Made by a program: the position numbers and the translations under genes. DNA of 64,000 nt from JANPIX01 sp031425195. GTDB taxonomy: Bacteria > Pseudomonadota > Alphaproteobacteria > Rhodobacterales > Rhodobacteraceae. The notes beneath the pieces were generated by a model that was not told where the DNA came from, made no database searches, and saw nothing but the letters and a program-made list of their open reading frames with translations. Below, piece by piece: positions 7,303 to 14,402 of the stretch (its first letter is position 1; each line of letters opens with the position of its first letter). The stretch spans positions 62,001-126,000 of the forward strand of contig JANPIX010000006.1 in assembly GCA_031425195.1 (NCBI GenBank), in the 5' to 3' direction.

Positions 7303-8607
7303 TCAGCCGGAAGTAACATCCGACTGCTCCAGACTTGCAGGCTGTGGTCCGCCCGTCGCCCAGTCAAGCAGTTCGACGGTGTGGACCACCGGAATTTTGC
7401 TGGCCGAACCGATCTGCATCATGCAGCCAAGGTTGCCCGCCGCGATGACGTCGGGGCGGCGCGCCTCTAGCGTGGCGACTTTGCGGTTGCGCAGTTCGGC
7501 GGAAATGGCGGGTTGCAGAAGGTTGTAGGTGCCAGCCGATCCGCAGCACAGATGGCTGTTTTCCGGTTCGACCACGGTAAAGCCCACCTTTTTCAACAGG
7601 TCGGCAGGCGTGGATTTGATCTGCTGGCCGTGTTGCAGCGAACAGGCGGAATGATAGGCGACACGCAGGGTTTGGCGTTTGGCGGGGGGCAGGTCCAGCA
7701 GGGCCACCACTTCGGTCACGTCGCGGGCCAGACCGGCGATCAGCGCCGCATCCTGCGCAAGCGGGGTGAGGCGGAACATGTGGGCGTAATCCTTGATCGT
7801 GGTGCCGCAGCCGCTTGTATTGATCACCACGGCATCCAGCGGGGCCTTGGCATGGGCGGCGGTCAGGGCATGGATCATGCCTTGGGCAGCGTTCATCGCC
7901 AAAGCCTCTTTCCCCATGTGGTGGGTCAGGGCACCGCAGCAGCCCTGCCCTTCGGCAATCACCACGTCGCAGCCGAGCCGGGTCAGAAGGCGGATCGTGG
8001 CATCGTTGATATCGGTGTTCAGCGCCTTTTGTGCGCAGCCCGTCATCAGGGCGACCCGCATCCGGCGCAACCCAGTGGCGGGGAAGACCTGCGCATCGTC
8101 GTTGCGGCTGACGGGGGGAAGGCGGCGGGGGGCCATGTCGAGCATGGCGCGCAGGCGGGCGTCGGGGACGATCCCGCGTAGGGGGCGCGCCAGACGTGCG
8201 GCGAACAGGGCAAGACGGAACCGCATCGGATGCGGGATGGTCCGCGCCAGCGCCGCGCGCAGCAGCCGTTCCATCAGCGGGCGGCGGTAGGTTTCTTCGA
8301 TATGGGTGCGGGCGTGATCGACAAGGTGCATGTAGTTCACGCCGGAAGGGCAGGTCGTCATGCAGGCAAGGCAGGACAGGCAACGGTCGATATGCTTGAC
8401 GGTATGGGCATCGGCGGGGCGGCCGGTTTCCAACATGTCCTTGATCAGATAGATCCGGCCGCGCGGGCTGTCGAGTTCGTCGCCCAGCACCTGATAGGTG
8501 GGACAGGTGGCCGTGCAGAATCCGCAATGCACGCAGGCGCGCAGGATCTTGTTTGCCTCCGCCGTGGCGGGGTCATGCAACTGGGCCTCGGAAAAGTTGG
8601 TCTGCAT
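7303..8607 (-). CDS. glcF: Glycolate dehydrogenase (oxidase) iron-sulfur subunit GlcF
   Basis: A 434-residue subunit that carries electrons from the GlcD/GlcE flavin centres. Two ferredoxin-type 4Fe-4S motifs are near the N-terminus (CVHCGFCTATCPTYQ at ~21-35 and CLSCLACMTTCPSGV at ~72-86). Two CCG-type heterodisulfide-reductase-like modules follow (GCQK-type MTGCAQKAL...GQGCCGAL, and YHSACSL...SHLCCGSAG). The ATG at 8607 was chosen because the protein then starts MQTNFSEAQL, as in GlcF homologues; the longer open frame upstream is out of family. It begins 5 bp after the small membrane protein gene in the same operon. Confidence 0.93.
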   Translation of the reverse strand: MQTNFSEAQLHDPATAEANKILRACVHCGFCTATCPTYQVLGDELDSPRGRIYLIKDMLETGRPADAHTVKHIDRCLSCLACMTTCPSGVNYMHLVDHARTHIEETYRRPLMERLLRAALARTIPHPMRFRLALFAARLARPLRGIVPDARLRAMLDMAPRRLPPVSRNDDAQVFPATGLRRMRVALMTGCAQKALNTDINDATIRLLTRLGCDVVIAEGQGCCGALTHHMGKEALAMNAAQGMIHALTAAHAKAPLDAVVINTSGCGTTIKDYAHMFRLTPLAQDAALIAGLARDVTEVVALLDLPPAKRQTLRVAYHSACSLQHGQQIKSTPADLLKKVGFTVVEPENSHLCCGSAGTYNLLQPAISAELRNRKVATLEARRPDVIAAGNLGCMMQIGSASKIPVVHTVELLDWATGGPQPASLEQSDVTSG

Positions 8608-8612
8608 TTTGG

Positions 8613-8930
8613 TCAGGCCCTTAACAGTTGCAAGATCAGGCCGCCAAGAACGACGAAGCCCAGCGCCACCGCGACTCCGTAGCTGCGGCGCAGGTCGCCG
8701 CCGAGGCGGGGGCGCAGAACCTGCAACCCCCCGGCGAGGATGGTGGCCGCAATGGCAAGGGGCGCGTGGGCGGCGGGGATCGACCCGGCAGGGGCCGCGG
8801 CGAACAGGGCGAGGGCGGCGAGAATGACCGCAGCGCAGGCGATGGCCGCAAGCCGCCCTGCCGGCACGACACAAAGCGCCACATAGATTCCAAGCGGCAC
8901 CGCCATGAACATGGCAAGCAGGCTATCCAT
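8613..8930 (-). CDS. Small integral membrane protein between glcE and glcF, unknown function
   Basis: A 105-residue, very hydrophobic protein with about four predicted membrane helices (near residues 5-22, 27-47, 57-70 and 83-102) and a short positively charged loop (RPRLGGDLRR). I do not recognise a named family. Its start overlaps the end of glcE by 8 bp and it ends 5 bp before glcF, so it is part of the glycolate dehydrogenase operon. Glycolate dehydrogenase passes electrons to the respiratory chain but its known subunits lack membrane helices, so a membrane-anchor role is an attractive guess. Confidence 0.7.
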   Translation of the reverse strand: MDSLLAMFMAVPLGIYVALCVVPAGRLAAIACAAVILAALALFAAAPAGSIPAAHAPLAIAATILAGGLQVLRPRLGGDLRRSYGVAVALGFVVLGGLILQLLRA

Positions 8931-10053
8931 GCGGTTGGCCCCCCATCAGGCCGGGGTTCAGGATGCCGCGCGGATCGAACTTGGCGCGAAGACCTGCCGT
9001 CAAGGCCGCGACCGGGGCCGGTTCGGGGGCGAACTGTGGCCGCGTCACCGACCCCTGCCCCCGCACAAGGGTGGCGTGGCCGGACACTTCGGGCGGCATC
9101 ATCGCGCGCAGGTCGGTGTCCTGCGGCATCAGCGCCCAGATCAGCCCGCCGCCCCAGTCCAGAAGATGCGCAGGCGCGCAAAGGGCCGCGACGACGCGCG
9201 GCGCATCGGACGGTTTGACCGAGATGCGCCACACGTCGCCCGCCTGCCCGGCAAGGGGTGTCACGTCGCGGATGTCGGCCCAGCAAAGGGCGGATTGCGC
9301 CGCGTCAAACTGGGTCACCGCGCCAAAGGGTGACAGAAGACCGGCGAGCCGTCCGGCACGGTAGGCGACTGACGCGGCGAACCCTTCGAGCCGCAGGAGC
9401 GTGCCTTTGTCGGGCAGATGTGCGGCGCCGGTCACATCGAAGGGCGAGCCGAGCGCCACCGCCATGGCGCGCACGGCATCGGCGTCTGACAGGCCCGTGA
9501 CCGACAGCGTGATGCTGGTTTCGGGGATTGGCAGCACCTTGAACGAGACTTCGGTCAGCACGCCCAACGTGCCCCAACTGCCCGCGAGGAGTTTCACGAG
9601 GTCATAGCCGGTGACATTCTTCATCACGCGGCCACCGTTCTTGATCACCGTGCCGCGCCCGTCGACAAACCGCACGCCGATCAGACTGTCACGGCAGGCC
9701 CCGGCCTGCACCCGGCGCGGGCCGCTGGCGTTGGCGGCGACGACGCCGCCGATGGTGGACTGACCGTTGCGCCCGAGAAGGCGGCAAAGATTGGGCACTT
9801 CGAACGGCAGGCGTTGCCCTTCGGCGGCCAGCGTCGCCTCGATTTCGGAAACGGGCGTGCCGGCACGGGCCACCAGGGTCAGTGCGCCGGGTTCGTGCAG
9901 GGTGACGCCCGACAGGCCTGTGGTCCACAACTCGTTACAGCCGTCTGCCGTCAATATGCTGCCGCGCGTGCCGCCGCCCCTGATCTGGAGGGGGATATTG
10001 GCATCCCGTACACAGGCCGCCAGGTCGAGTTCTGTCTGGGGGCGCAGGGTCAT
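8923..10053 (-). CDS. glcE: Glycolate dehydrogenase FAD-binding subunit GlcE
   Basis: A 376-residue FAD-binding (PCMH/VAO-type) subunit. The FAD-binding half begins with RPQTELDLAACVRDANIPLQIRGGGTRG and contains the pyrophosphate-binding stretch LLGRNGQSTIGGVVAANASGPRR and ITGYDLVKL-like VMKNVTGYDLVKLLAGSWGTLG. The C-terminal half ends DPRGILNPGLMGG. GlcE forms a complex with GlcD and GlcF to oxidise glycolate to glyoxylate. Gene order glcD-glcE-orf-glcF on one strand supports the name. 43 bp separate it from glcD. Confidence 0.92.
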   Translation of the reverse strand: MTLRPQTELDLAACVRDANIPLQIRGGGTRGSILTADGCNELWTTGLSGVTLHEPGALTLVARAGTPVSEIEATLAAEGQRLPFEVPNLCRLLGRNGQSTIGGVVAANASGPRRVQAGACRDSLIGVRFVDGRGTVIKNGGRVMKNVTGYDLVKLLAGSWGTLGVLTEVSFKVLPIPETSITLSVTGLSDADAVRAMAVALGSPFDVTGAAHLPDKGTLLRLEGFAASVAYRAGRLAGLLSPFGAVTQFDAAQSALCWADIRDVTPLAGQAGDVWRISVKPSDAPRVVAALCAPAHLLDWGGGLIWALMPQDTDLRAMMPPEVSGHATLVRGQGSVTRPQFAPEPAPVAALTAGLRAKFDPRGILNPGLMGGQPHG

Positions 10054-10096
10054 TCTTTGGTCCGGAAAATGAGGGGGAAGTGCGCCCAGCCGACTG

Positions 10097-11530
10097 TCAG
10101 GCCGACCGGCGGCTGGCTGTGATGTCGAGCGGGAACACCTTGGCCGGGTTCATCAGCCAGGCGGGATCGAACACATCCTTGACGCGCAATTGCGCCTCCA
10201 TGTCGGCGGGCGAAAACTGCACGGCCATGAGATCGCGCTTTTCGACGCCGACGCCGTGTTCGCCGGTCAGACAACCGCCCACTTCGACACATAGGCGCAG
10301 GATATCGGCACCCAGCGCCTCGGCCAGATCAAGGTCGCCGGGTTTGTTGGCATCGAACAGGATCAGGGGATGCATGTTGCCGTCGCCCGCGTGAAACACG
10401 TTGGCCACGCGCAGGCCGTAGTCGGCGGTCATTTCCGAGATGCGACGGAGCACGAAGGGCAGCGATGACACGGGAATGGTGCCATCCAGACAGATGTAAT
10501 CGCCCATCTGCCCCATCGCCCCAAAGGCGGATTTGCGGCCAAGCCATATCTTTTTCGATTCCGCCTCGGACCGGCTTTCGCGGAGTTCGACGGGGTTGTG
10601 GCGTTGGGCGATGGCCTTGATGAGCGTCAGTTGTTCGTCGATTTCGGCGGGACTGCCTTCGACTTCAACGATCAGCAGCGCCTCGCAGTCGGGATAGCCT
10701 GCGTGGGCGAAATCTTCGGTGGCGCGGATGCAGGGGCGATCCATGAATTCGATAGCCACGGGCAGAAGGCCCGCCTTGATGATGTCACTGACGCAGGTGC
10801 CTGCGACCTCGTTGCTTTCAAACCCGATCAGAACGGGACGCGCGCCTTCGGGTTTCGGCAGGATGCGCAGCCAGGCTTCGGTCACGATGCCCAACTGCCC
10901 TTCGGAGCCGCAGATCACGCCCAGAAGATCGAGCCCCGGCTGTTCCAGCCCCGGCCCACCGATCTGCATCACGGTGCCGTCCATGAGGACCAGCGTCACG
11001 CCCAGAAGGTTGTTGGTGGTGACACCGTATTTCAGGCAGTGCGCGCCGCCGGAGTTCATCGCGATGTTGCCGGCGATGGCACAGGCAAGCTGACTGGAGG
11101 GGTCGGGCGCGTAGAACCAGCCTTCAGCCTCCACCGCGCCGGTGACACTCAGGTTGGTGCGGCCGGACTGGACGCGGATGAAGCGGTTCGGATAGTCGGT
11201 TTCGATGACACCGTTCATGCGGGCGACGCCCAGAATAACCGCATCTTCGGTGGGCAGTGCGCCCCCGGCAAGTGACGTGCCCGACCCGCGCGGAATGACA
11301 GGCACCCGCATCGCGTGGCACAGGCGCAGAACGGCGGACACTTCGGCGGTGCTGCGCGGCAACACGACGGCCAGCGGCTGACAGCGGTAGGCGGTCAGCG
11401 CATCGCATTCATAGGCGCGGGTTTCCGCGGGATCATGCAGTACGGCGTCAGCGGGCAGAATGGCCAGAAGCTGATCCACGATGGCGGCTTTGCGCGCCAT
11501 GATTGCCGTGTCGGGGGCAGGCATCTGCAT
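10097..11530 (-). CDS. glcD: Glycolate dehydrogenase FAD-linked subunit GlcD
   Basis: A 477-residue FAD-linked oxidase, the catalytic subunit for glycolate to glyoxylate. FAD-binding motifs include VIPRGSGTSLAGGALP (~96-111) and SQLACAIAGNIAMNSGGAHCLKYG (~148-170). The C-terminal FAD-oxidase domain contains NVFHAGDGNMHPLILFD and GGCLTGEHGVGVEKRDLM, the metal/substrate region of the family, and ends DPAWLMNPAKVFP. AAAGGATC precedes the ATG at good spacing. It is the promoter-proximal gene of the operon and is transcribed divergently from a DUF599 gene 83 bp away. Confidence 0.94.
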   Translation of the reverse strand: MQMPAPDTAIMARKAAIVDQLLAILPADAVLHDPAETRAYECDALTAYRCQPLAVVLPRSTAEVSAVLRLCHAMRVPVIPRGSGTSLAGGALPTEDAVILGVARMNGVIETDYPNRFIRVQSGRTNLSVTGAVEAEGWFYAPDPSSQLACAIAGNIAMNSGGAHCLKYGVTTNNLLGVTLVLMDGTVMQIGGPGLEQPGLDLLGVICGSEGQLGIVTEAWLRILPKPEGARPVLIGFESNEVAGTCVSDIIKAGLLPVAIEFMDRPCIRATEDFAHAGYPDCEALLIVEVEGSPAEIDEQLTLIKAIAQRHNPVELRESRSEAESKKIWLGRKSAFGAMGQMGDYICLDGTIPVSSLPFVLRRISEMTADYGLRVANVFHAGDGNMHPLILFDANKPGDLDLAEALGADILRLCVEVGGCLTGEHGVGVEKRDLMAVQFSPADMEAQLRVKDVFDPAWLMNPAKVFPLDITASRRSA

Positions 11531-11613
11531 CCAGCGATCCTTTCAGGAATGGGAAAAAACTATCGCCAATTTTGCCCCATGGCAATGCGGGTGGGGGATG
11601 GTAAGGATCGGGG

Positions 11614-12309
11614 ATGGATCTGATGGCCCGCCTGACCCTGTTTTCGACACTGGACGCCGTTGCGGTGGGATTTTTCCTGCTTGCCTGGGTCATTCTGGGC
11701 TGGGTGATCGAACATCCGCCCGTCTGGCGGCCTTCGGTTTCGGTGCTGATGGCGGATTACCGGCGGGAGTGGATGCGGCAGTTCGTGACCCGGCAGCCGC
11801 GCATCTTTGACGCCAATGTGATCGACAATCTGCGGCAGAGCACGGCGTTCTTTGCCTCGGCCGCGATGATCGCGATTGGCGGGGGCGTGGCCCTGATCGG
11901 CAATTCCGAGCGGCTGGTCGGGCTGGCCAAGGACCTGACGGTGCCGGTTCCGCAACTGGTGATCGAGGTGAAGGTGATGCTGGTGTTGCTGTTCGTGGGC
12001 AATGCGCTGTTGAAATTTATCTGGGCGCACCGGCTTTTCGGGTATTGCGCGATTTTGATGGCGGCGGTGCCGAATGATCCCGATGATCCGCAGGCCTTGC
12101 ACCGGGCGGGACAGGCGGCAGAGGTGAACATCGCCGCAGCCAAGGGGTTCAACCGGGGGATGCGGTCGATCTATTTTGCGCTGGCGGCACTTGGCTGGTT
12201 GCTGGGGGGCTGGGGTCTGATCCTTGGCACAATCCTGACAACGGGCGTCATGCTGCGGCGGGAATTCGCGTCGGTGTCGCGCGAGGTGATCCTGCAGCGT
12301 GACAACTAG
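11614..12309 (+). CDS. DUF599 family membrane protein
   Basis: A 231-residue inner-membrane protein with about four hydrophobic helices (near 14-34, 75-97, 115-140 and 185-210). The cytoplasmic-side segment YRREWMRQFVTRQPRIFDANVIDNLRQSTAFFASAA and the N-rich NEVNIAAAKGFNRGMRSIYFALAALGWL-like region identify the DUF599 family, whose function is not known. Its TAG stop shares the tetranucleotide CTAG with the stop of the convergent gene at 12306. Confidence 0.85.
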   Translation: MDLMARLTLFSTLDAVAVGFFLLAWVILGWVIEHPPVWRPSVSVLMADYRREWMRQFVTRQPRIFDANVIDNLRQSTAFFASAAMIAIGGGVALIGNSERLVGLAKDLTVPVPQLVIEVKVMLVLLFVGNALLKFIWAHRLFGYCAILMAAVPNDPDDPQALHRAGQAAEVNIAAAKGFNRGMRSIYFALAALGWLLGGWGLILGTILTTGVMLRREFASVSREVILQRDN

Positions 12310-14402
12310 GATGCGGTCGGGCCATCGCGACCCGCGCGCCCGGTAAAGCGCCCTTCGCGCAGCCATGCGGCAAGGGCAAGTCCCGCTGCCAGGACCAGAT
12401 AGGCCCAGCCGGGCAAAAGGGCGGCAAGGCGCACGTCCTGAGTGACATAGGCCCCGCGCGGGGTGATCCCGATCCAGCCGCGCCCTGCCGCGACGCGGCC
12501 TTCGCCGACGCGGCGGATGTCGGGCAGGCCATCTTCGATCCGCAGGATGCCGCCGGATGTGGCATCGACGATGGGGGCGAGTTTGTCTGCCGTCGCAATC
12601 GTTTCCTCGAATTCCTTTGGGGCCGAAGGGCCAACCGCCACGACGGTTTCCAGATCGCCCTGCGACAGACGGTAGAGCCCGACGCCGGGTGCCTTCCAAT
12701 CCAGCGCATAGTGGCCCGGGGCCACTTCGGGCACGGCGAGCACGGTTTGGGTGCCGTCGGGCAGCGTCACAGTCACATCGCCGGGCGGCGTTTCGGCGAT
12801 GGTTCGGCGGCTGATGGAAACGGTGTCGCCCACGGCGATGGCGGTGAGCGCCTCTTCCTCCAGTTCGGGTTCCTTGAGCATCCAGTGGGCAAGGCGGCGC
12901 AAAAGCTCCAGCTGCGGACCGCCGCCTTCATAGCCACGTCCCCAGAGCCATGCCTGATCGGACGCGAGCACGGCCACCCGGCCTTCGCCTTCGCGGGCGA
13001 GGACCAGAAGGGGCAGGTTGTCGATCCCGCTCATCACGACCTGACTGCCCGCGCGGGCGGTGATTTCGATCTGGCGGAACCAGCGGCCCCAGCCTTCGGC
13101 AGGGGCGTCTTCGTCCAGACCCTGCGTGACGGGGTGGCGTTTGCCAAGTTCGGTGAGCACGGGGCGAAAGCCGCCTTCCAGAACGCGGCTTGTCGCCTCT
13201 ACCGGGAGGATGTCGGCCAAGGGGGAGCGCCAGAGGCTGTCGGCGGTGCCGAATTCGGGGCCGGCGGCGACCAGCACAGTGCCGCCGTTGCGCACATAGT
13301 CACGCACGTTTTCCAGATAGGACAGGGGCAGGATGCCGCGCAGGCGGTAGCGGTCGAAGATGATGAGGTCGAATTCGCTGATCTTTTCCACGAACAGTTC
13401 GCGCGTGGGAAAGGCGATCAGCGACAGTTCATCGACCGGCACGCCGTCCTGTTTTTCGGGCGGGCGCAGGATGGTGAAATGCACGAGATCGACCGATGCA
13501 TCGGATTTCAGAAGGTTGCGCCAGACGCGTTCACCGGCATGCGGTTCGCCGGAAATCAGCAGGACGCGGAGGCGGTCACGCACGCCGTTGATCGACAGCA
13601 CGGCGGCGTTGTTGCGATCGGTCAGTTCACCGTCTGTCACCGCCACCTGAAACTGCAGGACGTTGGCCCCGCCGTGTGGAAGGGTAAGCGGCAGTTCCAT
13701 GTCTTCGCCCACCGGCACGCGGTAGGATTCGGGTTCGCCACCGTCGATGGCGATGGACAGGTCGGCGGCGGCGGCCACGTTGGAGGGCACTTCGCCACTG
13801 TCTTCCACACGGACGGTCAGCGTCACCTCTTCGCCCAGAATACCGAAGGCAGGGGCGTTCTTGATGATCAGGCGGCGATCCCAGTCCTGTTCTTCGCCGG
13901 TCAGCAAGACGTGCAGGGGGGCGGGCATCGAGGGGGCCAACTGCAGATCGTGGACCTGACCATCGGTGATCAGCACGGCGCCTGCGACACGGGCGCGGGG
14001 TTCTTCGGCCAAAGCCTCGGCCAAGGCCGTCATGGCCTGTGTGCCACCATCGCCGGGTGCATCGCCCAGCCGCACGACGCGGAGTTCGGTATTGTCGAGT
14101 TGCGCCACTTCGGCCTGCACCGAGGCAAGCGCCTGTTCGATCTGCGTGGGGCGGGTGCTGACCGACTGGCTGGCGCTTTCATCGACGACGGCGATGACGA
14201 TATCGCTGAGCGGGGCGCGGTCTTCTTCCTGAAGCGAGGGGTTGGCCAAGGCCGTGAACAGAACAATGGCGGACAGCCCGCGCAGCCACCAGCCCGACAG
14301 ACGCCGCCAGATAGCAAGCGCCAGAAACACAACGGCCAGCGCGCCAAGGCCCGCCAGATAGGGCAGGGAAATCAGCGGATCGAGGATCAGGGACGCGGTC
14401 AT
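12306..14402 (-). CDS. Large membrane protein with VWA-like and glutamine-amidotransferase-like regions, last gene of MoxR operon
   Basis: A 698-residue protein. Two N-terminal membrane helices (~12-30, 37-55) precede an extracytoplasmic VWA-like segment with D-E-S-A-S (DxSxS MIDAS pattern) and AVLITDGQVHD. A central class-I glutamine-amidotransferase-like fold follows (RVLLISGEPHAGERVW ... LIIFDRYRL ... VRNGGTVLVAAGPEFG) without a catalytic cysteine. A C-terminal membrane helix near 668-685 ends the protein. It belongs to the uncharacterised membrane proteins found with MoxR, DUF58 and DUF4159 genes. Its ATG overlaps the DUF4159 stop by 4 bp. No enzyme activity can be claimed. Confidence 0.8.
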   Translation of the reverse strand: MTASLILDPLISLPYLAGLGALAVVFLALAIWRRLSGWWLRGLSAIVLFTALANPSLQEEDRAPLSDIVIAVVDESASQSVSTRPTQIEQALASVQAEVAQLDNTELRVVRLGDAPGDGGTQAMTALAEALAEEPRARVAGAVLITDGQVHDLQLAPSMPAPLHVLLTGEEQDWDRRLIIKNAPAFGILGEEVTLTVRVEDSGEVPSNVAAAADLSIAIDGGEPESYRVPVGEDMELPLTLPHGGANVLQFQVAVTDGELTDRNNAAVLSINGVRDRLRVLLISGEPHAGERVWRNLLKSDASVDLVHFTILRPPEKQDGVPVDELSLIAFPTRELFVEKISEFDLIIFDRYRLRGILPLSYLENVRDYVRNGGTVLVAAGPEFGTADSLWRSPLADILPVEATSRVLEGGFRPVLTELGKRHPVTQGLDEDAPAEGWGRWFRQIEITARAGSQVVMSGIDNLPLLVLAREGEGRVAVLASDQAWLWGRGYEGGGPQLELLRRLAHWMLKEPELEEEALTAIAVGDTVSISRRTIAETPPGDVTVTLPDGTQTVLAVPEVAPGHYALDWKAPGVGLYRLSQGDLETVVAVGPSAPKEFEETIATADKLAPIVDATSGGILRIEDGLPDIRRVGEGRVAAGRGWIGITPRGAYVTQDVRLAALLPGWAYLVLAAGLALAAWLREGRFTGRAGRDGPTAS

